From Aurifilum marmelostoma (lineage: Eukaryota; Ascomycota; Sordariomycetes; Diaporthales; Cryphonectriaceae), in assembly GCA_027559495.1 (NCBI GenBank), contig JAMXSV010000001.1, forward strand, positions 744,001 through 808,000: DNA of 64,000 nt, read 5' to 3'. Every line of letters begins with the position of its first letter. Position 1 is the stretch's first letter. Shown piece by piece: positions 42,534 to 55,520 of the stretch. A program made the position numbers and the translations under genes. The notes beneath the pieces were generated by a model. It was given only the letters and a program-made list of their open reading frames with translations, was not told where the DNA came from and did not search any database.

Positions 42534-44294
42534 GGTGCAAGTTTAAGAGCTATAATATAATTAACCCTAGAAAAAATTATTATGGCCAAAAGTTCGGCAC
42601 CCCATATTGAATAGGCCACCAAATTTCCATGTCACACCTAGAAGCCAACTACCACCCACCTGGCACTGGCCGAGCAGCGCCGCCTACATTGATGCAATTT
42701 ACTCATATCAACCAAGTGAATGGTTCAATTTTCTTTTCTTTCTTTTTCAATGTACACCCTGCCCAGGGCACGAAAGGAAAGACAGCTGGGCTTGTGGACG
42801 TTTGCGAGTTAGACAAGTCCGGATCGCCGGTGTAGGATCTGGTATTTTACCCTCTTCTAGTGCTCATCATTTCAGTGCATGTCAGCCAGTGATCCAGCAA
42901 TATCTCGCGACCGATCAACGTCTCTGGGCGGTACGTCAGGCACTGCAGGCCTTTGGAGAGCTAGCTTGGATCTCATGACACTTAGTAGAGGCAAGCCTGT
43001 CCATAGGGGAGAGCTAGCAAAATCCAGGTCCAGGTCGTGCGGTAGCAATTCCGCATGATGGACTGGCGGGTCATCAGCGGGCCCTCGTTCGAAGTGGACT
43101 TGAATTCGAGTGCCCTGTCAGCCCTATGGCCCAGAGCGGTGGAGCATGAGAACCAGCGGAGCACACAACATACTTCACACACCCTCTCGCGTTCGGAACG
43201 CCATCCAACTGCGCTGCGGGTCTGCATCACACACCAGCTCGACCGCCCCAGACTGTGTAACTTGTTCTCCCACACACGTTCAGACCTGGTCAACTATTTC
43301 ATGCTACGTTCGCTATGCCCCTAAATTACACGGCCTGCAGCTGAGTGGGTCGGCACTCGATGGCCCGTCGCGCAGGAACGTAGGCAACGAGAAAATGCAC
43401 CCTGTCAACCCCATCTGAGACCAGGGCCAGCACGCTCGGATTCTTAACGAGCCGGCAATCGCAATCTGCTATGCCAGAAGGTGAATAGCTGCTGGTCTAT
43501 TCTTGTGTGAATAATGTCTGCTGTCTGGCGATCCTGAGGCTACCGCTCCTCCCAATTCAGCCGTGTCCGGCATCATCACCGTTCAGTAGGAACAGTGGAG
43601 AGGCTTTTTGTGTTTTCCTCCCTCTTTTTTTTCCTTTCTTTTTATGTTTTTTTTCTCTTATTATTTTTTTCTTCTTCTTTCTTTTCCTTCCCATCTCCGC
43701 ACAGGCCTCCTCTTCTGGTTGGAAGTGGTGTGGTCTCCCACTCGCCTCCTCCTGCCGTTATTACCCCCCTTTACCATGAGGCTTTCTCTCTCGGCCCCTC
43801 CTCCGCTCCTTCGTCCCAATGGGGGACGAACTTCGAACATGGTCGGTGTCCTGTATCGGTCCTTCGCGGTCTGCTCGTTTGACATCCACTCGTACCAAGT
43901 CGATGGAGCCCCTTGCTCCAAGTTCGATACCGGCCAGTGCCTAAGTCGCAGCCGGGAGGATTCGTAGTACACCATTCGGTCGTGCGCACCGGATGGGCGG
44001 CGTGTCTGTCTACCTAGGTAAGTAGGCAGGCCAGCGCATATGATACCTCGCCAAGGCATTTACAGTATATTTTCGAATCCTGGGCGGCCCCCACAGTGCT
44101 CTTCCACGCTGAAAGCCGTGCTATATCTTTCCGTAGACGCGGCTTCCCTGGGTGCCCTGAGAGATCAATGAAGCATGTCTCTGACTTACATGCCACGCCC
44201 TGTGACTGCGAGCTTGGTCCTTCATCGTCGAATCAAATGTCCTCGAATGCTGGACGGCGTCACTTGTCCGGAACCCTAATATCAGCCATTCAAC
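42534..44294. other. Intergenic, no gene seen
   Basis: About 1.76 kb. It is AT-rich just after the DLD gene (42540-42610). There is a strong pyrimidine tract at 43616-43690. The right part probably holds the promoter of the following Zn2Cys6 gene. Open frames in it translate the T-rich tracts. Confidence 0.5.
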
Positions 44295-46093
44295 ATGGTG
44301 GGCGTGCCCGGCAAATACAAAGGATGCAACACCTGCAGAGCCAGAAGGGTCAAGGTACGTTCGGACTATTGCACGCCTTCTTCCTACTGTCAGCCTGCCT
44401 GACGCCCGTGGTTTTTTGTGTCTAGTGTGATAATCAGCGCCCGCTTTGTAAAAAGTGTATCGACTCGGGACGAGAGTGCCAGGGCTATGGTAGGTCCTCT
44501 TTTACTTTCTTTTTTTCCTTGCACCTTTTGATCCCAACCCTCAGCTTTTCTCGGGTCAGATAACCGCATGTCGGAGTGAGACAGGAACACGAAGTTGGTT
44601 TCCTTCTTGGGAAATCAAGATACTGAGCTCGATGGCACTGACTTGATGGAAAACCAGAACGGGAAACTATCTTCATCGTCGGTACCGTTGAGGACAAGGG
44701 GAGATGCAGCTCCCATCCTCCACGGAACTCGAAATCCCAGAACGAATCTTCCTCTTCGTCAAGACAAGCTACTCCAGCCCCAGAATCGTCTTCACGTCTC
44801 TCCACGACCAAGCCCCTCCGCTCTGCTTGGGACGATGTTGTGTCCCTGTCCAAGTCTGGCAAGAGCTACCAGCTTCGAATCGCCGCTCTATACATACCAG
44901 CTCTGGCCTACGGGCGGACGAACAGCGGAGACAGCAGAACGACCTTGCTCACTCTACCGCTCTATATGCCCATAGACGTCCAGCCGCGATACGGCAACGA
45001 AGAGTTCCGACTGCAGGCCCATTGTCTTACTTGTACGGCATCCACTTCAGATGGCATGTTGCTCTACCTTTTTGACCACAACTCGTCTCTGGCATATAGC
45101 GGTGTGTCGGCCTGGGAAGACACCCTTGCTAAGGAGGACAAGATCAGACAGATGGGCCCGGGCAGCTTCACGTCCTTTCCTGCCCACCATTTCTTCGTGC
45201 GAGTATACCGACCAGCTGCCATCGTCACAGGTCTGATCAACCGCAAGCCGATATTTTGCGGCGAGACAGAATGGAAAGTCACGCCATGGGATCGCCATCC
45301 TAAGGCACCCTTGGATCACCTCCTGGATATTCTCTCCTCGATCCCTGCAGTGCTCCAGCAGCTCGACCATCTCTTCAGCCTGGACGCAACAGCAGCACGC
45401 AGGTTTATGGCCCGAGACCTCCTCGACAGCGCCCTGGGCATCCAGGCAGCCCTTGAGAATTGGCACACCTCCCTACACCAGTCTGTCTACCGTGGACAGG
45501 CTGCATACTGGGCCAGCAGCAGCAGCAGCAGCAGCGGTGGCAGCAGCTCTCGAAATGGTGGTCATCACCGTCATCACCATCACCACCAGACAGACGCTGC
45601 CCACGTCCCTTTTGGCACACCCATCTCGTTCCGCGACGGCCTGGCCGCTCTGAGCTACACCTACTACTGGACAGCGCAGGTTCTCTTCTACCCGTGCATC
45701 GGGCTCCTGGGCCATACCATCTCGGCACCAGTAATCGACGAGGATCCACAGCAGCCGCAGCAGCAGCAGCAGGCAGGCTACAGCGTGGCGCCTGCTCCCC
45801 ACAACAATATCGATCCAGAGGCCTACGGCACAGACCAGCTCCGACCCGTCGCGGCGCGTCTGTGTCGTGGGCTGGATGCTGCGCTGGCCGCTACTACGCA
45901 GCCTGACCTGCTTGCGTTTCCCGTGCGGGTCGCCGAGACCTTCTACGGCGGCATCAGCCTCGTCACGCAGTCGGGCGACGGGGCTATGGAACTGATGTGG
46001 CTTGCGGGGTTCAAGGACAGGATCGCGAGCAGAGGACAGGATCTGGCTGGTCTGGTCATGAACAGAGGGTGGAAAGACCTGGCGAACTGGTGA
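44295..46093 (+). CDS. Zn2Cys6 transcription factor, three exons
   Basis: Exons 44295-44354, 44426-44489 and 44658-46093 give 519 aa. The zinc cluster is split by introns: Cys11, 14, 21, 28, 31 and 38 in GCNTCRARRVK | CDNQRPLCKKCIDSGRECQGY, followed by ERETIFIVGTVEDKG, a hallmark of a large fungal group of Zn2Cys6 proteins. The acceptor of the second intron (AACCAG at 44657, branch CTGAC) is the only one that keeps phase. The body has the regulatory-domain pattern FPAHHFFVRVYRPAAIVTGL and HPKAPLDHLLDILSSIPAVL. There are Ser and His repeats (six to seven Ser; HRHHHHHQ) from CAG/CAT-type DNA repeats near 45515-45590, and a short Gln run. Nuclear; target genes unknown. A TG|GTGAGT donor overlaps the stop, so a final tiny exon is possible. 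Confidence 0.87.
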
Positions 46094-48430
46094 GTCTTTT
46101 TGGAGCTACACGGACGGGATTATGTTTACTGTATCAATATGGGTCGTTTGTACGATGGGACGAATCACTGTATTTTTATTTTCCTCTTTTTCATCTTTGT
46201 AATTACTCTTAGACTTGTTGCCTTTTCTTCTACTTGGATCATGCTGTATCAACATGTTCTGATGTCTTGTTTGGTTGAATGGTACTTGCAGAGCGCTTAA
46301 AATGCCGTTTTTTTTTTGGCCCTCCTCTTTTCTTGATACTACACTGCCAAGGCATGATCATCCCCAAGGATCCTGTACATTCTTGCATACTTCGTAATGA
46401 TGAGGACGAGCAACAGGCAATGGAGACCTGCCCTCTCCCAATGCATGTCCATATTCGACTTAGATGCACCACGCGTCTGCCCTTGTGTGTTCTAAATCTA
46501 GCAACTCCCTCCTCCTCCACCCTCTTGCAACCTGTCAGAACTCTAATGGGCCCGTATATTTTATTCTGCTGCCTGGCGTCCCACCGGCACGTACTGGCAA
46601 GGGGTGGGGAACATCGCTTGAACCACTGTATTGGGTACAGTACAATCCTTCCTCCGGCTGGGTCGGCAGTTCAACTTACTGACAACATCCTAGTCTCTGT
46701 CCTTCAGGGCGGAGCCGCGCCTCGTTCGGACGGTGGTTGTGGTGGACTGGAGGCATGGTCGATGAGCAAATTTACATACAGCTGGAGACCACGGTGAGCT
46801 TGTCACTTTGTAAATAAAGAGAGGAGGCGAGTATGGGTGGAACAGTAAGTCCATAAACTACTTTAGGGTCGAGCAAAGGAATTAGCTTCTACACAAACCA
46901 ATACAGTCTCACCAACCCCCCACCCCATCTTCTAACCCAATCCATCGTGTGAAATGGGGATAAGTGAACGGTCGCTCTCACGGGGGCTAGGCTTCCCAGT
47001 CGGTGGAAGGCCATCCACCGAGCTGAGGCAGACTGGTGAGTATCAACCCATCACAGCACCTGAATAATTCGGGTGCCTGCTAAGTCCCTCCTGTGGGGGC
47101 GTCTCTTTTGGATATTGATCTTGATGGTGGCAAAGGATGCCTCGGTTCATGATGGACGGCGGGATGAATGCCAACGGCATTGTGGCCTCGAGTCTGGTGT
47201 CTCGTAAACCATGTTTCTCAGCACCGGAATGGATCAACAGAAGAGACAGGCCGATCTGTTGCCAGAGAAGCTCATTCTCCATGCTGGAGTTGAAACTTTT
47301 TCCATTCGTCTGTGCTAGTGTGCTATGGTATATGAGCACCTTGTAGCTGAAAGACATGGGATATCAACAGCTAATTAATTAACACATAATTTTGGTCGAG
47401 CACCGCACCGTCAGCACAGACCGACTGCCCCGTTCTGTAAAGACCTCCACGCATTCAGCTCCCAGGAATATTGCCGTAGCAGCGTTATACACCCTCTGCA
47501 CACTCAATCAGACATACAGTGCGCATCAATACCCCGATGCTACCCATGATGTTCACATCAGTGCCATTCTGCGCAGCATTATGCATCCCCCAGGAATCTG
47601 ATCGCTGTAACAACGCACGTCAGCAAAAGTAAGCACCCTGATTTGGTCCGCTCCGAAGGGCAGTGTGAGAGTGCTTAGCATTATAATTACCCCGGGAAAT
47701 CCATTGTTCAAATCTTGAACAACGTTCAACATGGCCTATTCCGTGGTGTGGAGTGGAGCGTCTGGAATGTATGGGTAGTGCGTTGTTCTTCCCTGGACAG
47801 GATTTGAAAGCAATGGATTTTATTTTTCTTTTCTTTACTTATATGATGATGATATAATCACTAGCATGACACATCTTCCCTTTTTTTTTTTTTTTTATGC
47901 AACCAGCATGCGGTGAAATGCAAGCCTCGGTTGCAGTACTGTGATGTATCTATTTATTCCTTTCATCTTTTCTTGGGTAGACTTGTTTCCGTCTGAAAAG
48001 AAGTGCATCCGTATCAAACATGTCGAAATTACAGCCCACTGGGTGAAATGGTCCAGTCTCTTTGACTGCAGCTAGTAGATGTGGTAATTATGGATATAAT
48101 TACTTGTGATGTATCAAGATGAACGAATATTTCCACCCGAGACATCTTAGCACAGAGCAAGGAAATGCTGTGAGCGATGCCTTCTCGGGCGATACAATAA
48201 GGCTATAACCATAGTAGAAATTGTCTTTCTCGTCGAGAAATGCATTTACGTATTCTCCGGGTGAAAAAGAAAGGCAACCTTTGATACGTTTACGCATCGA
48301 GATTACACCAAATTTCAATATTTATGTGCAGTCTCGCAGTTGATGATGCAGCAAGATGCATTCATCTGTATGTCATCCTGAGCCGCGAGTCTACGGAGAG
48401 CCGACAAAATGTATTTTCTTTCTTTCTGTC

Positions 48431-48461
<31 letters not shown>

Positions 48462-49822
48462 TGGTTCCTTTTGTTTTTCCCTTTTTCTTTTCCTTTCTTG
48501 GGTTTTTATCTCTTTAACTTTTGATCCCTGTCCTTTGCCATGAGTCTGTCCAGAGAATGACCAGGTCCGAATTGTGCAAGTATACATTGATCTCGGACCA
48601 GCGTCTTGATATTAAAACAAATCATTAATCACTAGATGATTCCCTTGCATCGGTACACTCTGGCACTTGGACCACTCAGACCCCGATCAATATCTGCTTC
48701 CTCTTAAGTAGCCTGGAACAGCTAGTCGGTGATTAATTACCATGCAGATGAACAGGTACGCAGAGCCAAGCGGCGAGCTCGACTATTGACGTAAACTACG
48801 CGCATGTCCTGCGGATTAGGTTTCCAGACCAGTCGGCTCAAGCACATCGTTTCTTGTCGAAACAGCCCGGACAGTGACATTGTGGAGCAGAGGACATCCG
48901 TCCCAGCTGTCAAGACGTATGTGGGTGGGCTGATCTAACGCAGGTTTTAGGCAGCAGCAAATTTCTTTGTTTGTGTGTGTGTGTACGTGTGTCTTTCTCT
49001 CTTCCTCGTAAATAGCCTCATTGGGGGCCGAAACACCAAGCAAAAGTCCTTCTTGCACGTACTCTGTGCCTTGTCGTTCTCAAGGGCTTAATCAAATTAT
49101 ATTTCCCAATCCAATCTCTGTAGGCAGAATAGATGTATAAATAGATGGATGCGTAGGGAGGCTTGCCAGGTTCTCGGTCGCCGGCTGGGGTTTCGGGCCA
49201 GCCGCCACTTAATTACATACAGCTTGGTGTGTGTGTGTGTGTGTGGTGTGCGTAGGTGTGTCAGGGCGGGCAGACAGGCAGTCTCCGGAGGCGGGTTATT
49301 GCAGTTCCAAGATGAATAATCTGAGACCAGTAATTCCCAACGACGGCCCATGAAGTGTCACTTTGCATGAATGATCCAAGAAGAGGATGGGTTTGTTAGC
49401 TGCAGCCTAGAAGACCCCGAGTACGGCAGCTGATGGTGGATGCCCAGGCACCTAGGTGTGGTGGCTGTTCTCTTTTTCCGGAACCCGGCAACATGTGGAA
49501 GGCGACACGTTACTTGATAGCTGTATGATGCCAAAGTGCACCGGGTTGTGAAATTGGTCAGGGCCGCTTCGTAACCTGTATCGTACCCCCCTGTGATGAG
49601 GTATGTGGTTGTGATGCGGATACTGGTATGATAATAGATTATGCTATGTGAGCAGTCCATGGATTCCGATACTAGCTAGTACTGTGCATTCAGTATTATC
49701 GCCGACGAAATCGCAGCATGGGCAGTAATTGACAGATGCATGTGCCGAGTACTGGTAATAATATGTCTTTCTTCCTGGATCATCTGTTGATGCACGGCTC
49801 AAAAGATGGGATGCTTCACGAC
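46094..49822. other. Gene-poor stretch
   Basis: About 3.7 kb with no frame I can support. It includes T-rich tracts (47880-47896, 48419-48500), GT repeats at about 48971-48985 and 49209-49225, and many AT-rich parts. The frame at 46279-46797 (172 codons) has no recognisable domain and starts in a T-run. Confidence 0.5.
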
Positions 49823-51552
49823 TCAAAGATGGCTAGTGAGACCTTTGTAATTAATTAAGCAAGTTCTGCAGTTATCTGCTACCTGCGACTGACTATGATC
49901 GTTTTCGGTGCTCAAGTGGAAGTGACTGGTCCAGTCTGGCTCCGGTGGTGGTGTTGTGCACTGCCATTCCACCCTGTCCCGGGAAGACACACTATAGCTC
50001 CTCACGTTGTATGTAGCCGTGAGACTGATCGACATTTCCTTCTTACTGGTAGTAGCCCCTCCTACCCAGCCTAGAAACGCAGTATTCTCGCCTGTGAACA
50101 GCCATCGGAGGATGCACGCAGGCAGGCAGTCTCCTATGCCGAGTCGGGAATGGCAGCTGTACTCCTGGGACGGAATGTGTGAAGACCGCTGATCTTCAAG
50201 ATCTTTATGCATGCTCGCGCCATCTCAGAGCCTGCGACAGCTAGCGACGTCGGTATATCATTCGAGCAGTGAGTCCGAAGAATATGGTGCGACACTATAG
50301 TATAGCTCAGCCGGACCATCGAACTCGCCACGAATGTCCTCTTCCGAGATCTCTCCTGAGAGATGCGCACCATAGGTAAGCTATGCAGCAGGCTCCCCGG
50401 GGGCATCCCCTGGTTGATACTCCTAGGACCTCAGTCCCTGATATGGGAAACCTTGGCTCTGCAGAAAGGGTCCTAGAATAGGACCATCGTCTCATACCAC
50501 AGTCCCGCTGGATTGGATGCATTGAAGTCAGTGCTCGTAGCGCCGACAAGCCCCGACGCACTGGGCTGTGGAGTGTTCTGGCAGTCACACCGGTTCCCGA
50601 CTGGATTGGCCATCTGATGTCGCAGACCAGCGACGAAACGCCCCCTGTCTCTTTCCTCGAGCCACCTCTGAGGGAGACTTGTGTCCAGCTGAGAGGTTTG
50701 GACACTCGAACTGGGAGGATGAGTGTCTGCTGTCTGTGATTCGCCCAGGAAAGATTGTTGCCACCAACTCAACCGCTCCAAGAACCCAAACATTGTAGAC
50801 AGGAATCCCCGGAAAAAGGCTGAACCGGGTGCCTCTCTCCCTTGGACTTGCTTTGCACAGAAACATGAGACTTGCTCGCCACACCCACTGGGATCACAAG
50901 CATAGCCACGTTCTGGTCCGGTTCGGGGTTTTCTGCCGTCTCAGGAATGTGAGATTGATCCACAAAGGAAAAATTCACCAATAGAGTCCGTCTCCCTTTA
51001 TCGACAGACACATCTTGCTCCAGATTGCCCTCTGAGGAAGGTCCTGAATGCATGGCGCAATGTTTCGAAACACATGTCCAAGGCTATCGAGACCGATCCC
51101 TCGTCAAAGACTGCAAGCATGAGACGTCTGGTGACTTCATCCCAGGATTCACCACCACAGCCACGGGTAAAAGAGATGATCTCCCTCAGATTGAGTATGT
51201 TCTGCATGCTGTCCGCGGAGGGGGTGGGGCCGGGCGTTGAAATCTGGTCTGGGAGGATCTTTCATGCGTCTCGGAGCGCAGAAACAACCAGGACAAACGC
51301 CAGCGATGGCCAGTCAGACACTCACCTCACAAGATTGACTCGTCATTCCATCACGCAGGCCATGGGTTGTCCATGTGAGCGTGGCCCGAAATAGCACAAT
51401 CGCCACCCCGATCTCAGCAGTTTTGCCAGAATGCCATAGCAAGGGCCAAGGATGCCCCATGACAGTCCAAGAGGCGACGCATAAAGAACGGTAGAATTGA
51501 GAAAGAGGGTGCGGCCCTGTCGAGATGGCCGACGAGGCATCTGATTTGCCAA
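49823..51552 (-). other. Possible multi-exon gene or gene remnant, unresolved
   Basis: Several minus-strand frames here look more like protein than chance. One is 51552-51343, with a hydrophobic LSWGILGPCYGILAKLLRSGW stretch. Another is 51207-50998 (NILNLREIISFTRGC, LMLAVFDEGSVSIALDMCFETLRH). A third is 50212-49823 (ACILRWLFTGENTAFLGWVGG, ISLTATYNVRSYSVS). They are in order on one strand and separated by possible introns (for example GAG|GTGAGT near 51324), but I could not build one continuous model. A stop interrupts the first frame. It may be a fungus-specific gene, a decayed gene, or coincidence. Confidence 0.3.
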
Positions 51553-52468
51553 TTGGCTTGACGGAGGGTGAGTTTCTGAGGGTGGGAGGACGTTTCAGAT
51601 AAACTTGAGGGGGGGTAGAAAAGAGGAAAGAGGGACGACGTAAAGAGGCGCGGACGGCATGATGAGACCCCTATCCATCCCCTCATCCCAAGAGGGACAG
51701 TTTTGGAGTTGAGGGACAGCAGACTGGGTTGAGTGAAGTTCAGAGGAAAGATAACAAACTCAAAAAGGGGAGGCCGGCCCTTTTTCGAATCCTCAGATCT
51801 GAATGATGAATGGAAGGATGGCTTGACGAGGCAATGAATGGATGAATGAATCATACCCTTCCTCCCCCTTTTCTTGTTTTTTTCTCTCTTTTTCTTGTCT
51901 CTCCTTATTATCTTCTTTTTTTAGTTTGTCTTCTATTCCCCTAATCCCTGAACGGAGGGCGGGAAAAATAAAAAGAAGAAAACCTTACTATCTCTCTTTG
52001 CGAATAGCCTCATCTGGGAAATTATTTCTATCTCTTTTTCTTGACCCTCGAGATTGGATATCCCCAACTCTGACCTATCGATTGGGCCTCGACGGGGGTC
52101 AAAAGGCGGGTCGGGTCGAGTCGATTGGGCCTGGCCAGTGGCTTTCTACAGGGCTGGGTCGTCCCCCACCTGCAAGCCAATCCCGTGCCGTCCAGCAGGC
52201 CCAACACCCAAAGCGCCCACTACCGACGCTACCGACAGTACCGCAGGAAAAAATATCTACGGTGGCAGGTGGTACCACGCTGAAAGGTTACAACGCTATA
52301 GTACCCGCCGTGCCGCTATAGTACATGCTTTTTTAGCAGTACTATACTGTAGTTCGGTACGCGCTATAGTATTACCACCCCAACCCCCCCCCCAACCCCC
52401 CCCCCCCACTACCCCTGCCGCTGCCACGCACACAGGCCAGGACCAAACAAGCAACGGGTGACCCAGTC
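51553..52468. promoter_or_regulatory. Upstream region of the alpha-actinin gene
   Basis: About 900 bp. It has T/C-rich tracts at 51860-51930, a repeated CGCTATAGTA motif near 52294-52371, and two long C runs at about 52381-52409. This pattern suits a promoter and leader. No gene seen. Confidence 0.45.
52294..52371. repeat. Three copies of CGCTATAGTA upstream of alpha-actinin
   Basis: Copies at 52294-52303, 52314-52323 and 52362-52371; the first two are spaced exactly 20 bp apart. The core CTATAG is palindromic, and an inverted, imperfect AGTACTATACTGTAGT lies between copies two and three, so the stretch can also fold. Confidence 0.6.
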
Positions 52469-52851
52469 ATGGAGCGCGAGGCGTTGCCTGGTGGGGATGT
52501 TGTAAATGGTGGTGGTTGTGTTTACGAGGCGAGCGGCTGCACGGGCCAGTCGCCCTCGCCAGAAGTCCCATCAACACCACCCAGCAAAGCACCACCTGTA
52601 CCAGCCTTGGGCGTTGCCCTGATCTCCGGCCGACCACATTCAATTTCCGCCGCCTCTGCTACCTCGGACGAAGCATCCGACGTGTTCTCCAGCTACGACT
52701 CGAGGAGGTCCACCGTCAGCAGCCTTTATTCCGACGCGACCTGCAATCATAGTCAACAATACCTGCACTTGCAGCAGCCACAGCAAAAGCAGCAGCAGCA
52801 GCAAGAACAACAACAGCAGCCACCAAACCACCGCCACCACGACGACCAGCC

Positions 52852-52892
<41 letters not shown>

Positions 52893-55520
52893 TTGTTGGC
52901 TTAGACACAGCATATTCACCTTCACATTCACCTCCACCCTCGAACTCGACCTCCTCTCCCTCCTCCTGCACGGCTGGTGGATCCTCGCCAGATAGAGATT
53001 CCCCGCAGCAGAGGAACCACCACGTCCAACAAAACCACCAGAGCGCTCCCCTGACCCGAAGCCGTGGGAACGCCAAACAACTCCATCAGGCACGCCTACA
53101 ACGACAGCGTGCCGTCTCTGCAGCAAGCACCGCCGCCAGCACCACCGGGAGCACCCAGGGCGACGACGACGACCTCAACGGCAACGACTCTCCCCTCCCA
53201 CGCCGCAAGAGGGGCGCATCCACGCGCAAGTACCAGGTCGCCAACCCACAGGCCGCCCTCGCAGCCACCGAGCCGCCGCATGAGCAGCTCCTGACCAAGA
53301 TGGCGTTTGCTGAGCAGCAGCGCTGGATCACCGTCCAGCAAAAGACCTTCACCAAATGGCTCAACACCAAGATCGAGGCCAGGGGGCTTGAGGTTGTCGA
53401 CCTGGTCAAGGACCTCAGCGATGGTGTATGTCTCTCTTCTTCTCCTTCTTTTTGGCATCCTGCAGCTTCTTTTTCTTCTTCCTTTCTTTTTTGTAAAAGA
53501 AGGCATAAACAAGACACAAAATAACTGACCATTGTCTTCATCATCCGATAGGTCATGCTTATCCATCTGCTAGAGTGTCTGTCTCAAGAGTCCCTCGGTC
53601 GATATGCCGCCAAGCCAAGGCTGCGCGTGCAGCGGTTCGAGAACGTGAACCTAGGTCTGGACTTTGTCAAGTCAAGAGGCATTCAGATGACCAACATTGG
53701 CGCCGAGGATGTCGTCGATGGAAACAGAAAGATTATACTTGGTCTGATATGGACCCTCATTCTCAGATTCACCATCAGCGACATCAATGAGGCTGGCATG
53801 TCGGCAAAGGAGGGCCTGTTGCTGTGGTGCCAGCGCAAGACGGCATGCTACGATGAGTGTGACGTGCGTGACTTTAGCGGCAGCTGGAACGATGGCCTCG
53901 CCTTCTGTGCCCTGCTGGACATCCACCGGCCCGACCTCATCGATTACGACGAGCTCGACAAGTCGGACCACAGGGGCAACATGCAGCTTGCGTTCGACCT
54001 GGCCCACAAGGAGATTGGCATCCCCAAGCTGCTGGACGTCGAGGATGTGTGCGACGTGGCCAAGCCCGACGAGAGGAGCTTGATGACCTACATCGCCTAC
54101 TGGTTCCACGCCTTCTCGCAGATGGAGAAGGTTGAGAACGCAGGCCGCCGGGTCGAGAAGTTTGTCAACAACATGCAGGGTGCCTGGGAGATGCAGAGCG
54201 CCTACGAGAGGCGCATGAGAGCACTGCTCGCCGCCATCAGCGAGCAGATCGAGGGCTGGCAGACGGCCAAGTTCGAGGGCACCTACGCAGACGCCAAGGC
54301 CCAGGCGGCCGAGTTCTCGGGCTACAAGAGGGGCAAGAAGCGGGACTGGGTCGCCGAGAAGAGCGAGCTGGCGACACTGCTCGGCAATATCAAGACAAAG
54401 CTGGGGACATATAGGCTGAGGCCGTATGAGCCGCCTGCCGAGCTGAGCCTGGAGAACCTGGACAGGGAGTGGGCAAAGCTCTCTAGCGCAGAGATGGCCC
54501 GCGGTCAACTGATCAATGAGACCATCAGGGAGTAAGTCTGATGTCCTCCCGTAAATTCAATCGACGAACAAGGCTTGAACGCCCCCAAACTAACCACTGC
54601 CTCTGATCAACAGTATCAAAAACGCCCTCCGCAAGTCCTTTGCCGAGAAGGCAAATGATTTCGCCATGGCGCTCAACACCATGCAGCTGGCTATATCAGG
54701 GCTGGAGGGTGATGTTGAGGACCAGCTCCATCACGTCCGCAAGCTGAGTGACAACCTGCCGCCGATGGATGCCTACCTCGTCAAGATCGCCGAGGTCGAC
54801 GCCAAGTGTCAGGAAGCCAACATCGAGGAGAACGATTTCACGACCTACACCTATGATGAGCTCTGCTACGAGCTGTCGCTGGTGCAGTCATCCATATCCA
54901 AGAAGCTCTCCTTCCTCGACAACCAGATGGTGGCGCGCAGCATGACCAACCTGACGCCCATCCAGCTCGAGGAGTTCGAGTCCGTCTTCCGCTATTTTGA
55001 CCGCGACGACTCCAACAACCTGCAGGAGATCGAGTTCAGCGCCGCGCTCGCATCACTAGGCCTCGTCTACTCCGAGGAGGAGATGCACGACTACTTTGTC
55101 GACGCCTCTGGAGGCCACGACCGCGTCTCCTTTGAGCAGTTCATCCGCTTTATGGTCGACGTCACCGAGGACCAGAACACCGCCGAGCAGGTGTTCCAGT
55201 CCTTCCGCGAGGTCGCCGACGGCAAGCCCTACGTCACCGAGATGGACCTCCGGCATTCTCTGGTGCCGGACGAGGTCATCGACAAGCTGATCGATATCAT
55301 CCCCGTGCATACGGGGCCCGACATGCAGACGGACCGCGGCCAGCCGCAGTACGACTACATTGCATTCATGGATCGACTGCTCACTGACGGCCGCGTGGGG
55401 CCCGCCTCTACGGGCGCGGCGTCTGGGCGTTCGAGCCCGACCAAGGCGCCGTTGAGCGATATGACCAACGGCTCGGGCAGCCCCAGGGCCGACGACGGGA
55501 AGATGAATGGGACGCATTGA
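52469..55520 (+). CDS. Alpha-actinin with long Gln-rich N-terminal extension, three exons
   Basis: Exons 52469-53425, 53552-54531 and 54614-55520 give 947 aa. The actin-binding region begins near residue 285: QQRWITVQQKTFTKWLNTKIEARG, then two calponin-homology domains (VMLIHLLECLSQESLGRY..., GLLLWCQRKTA...FCALLDIHRPDLIDYDEL). The middle holds two short spectrin-like helical repeats (KVENAGRRVEKFVNNMQ..., FAMALNTMQLAISGLEGDVEDQL). The C-terminus has EF-hands, the best being FDRDDSNNLQEIEFSAAL. It crosslinks actin at the cytokinetic ring and growing tips. The first 280 residues are Ser/Pro/Gln-rich and disordered, with a CAG-encoded Gln run; most family members start near the first CH domain, so this ATG should be checked. 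No in-frame stop separates the extension from the core. Confidence 0.92.
52853..52891. repeat. CAG repeat coding poly-Gln in alpha-actinin
   Basis: Thirteen consecutive CAG codons, with a further mixed CAG/CAA stretch at 52779-52822. It is inside the N-terminal extension and is a likely length-polymorphic site. Confidence 0.9.
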
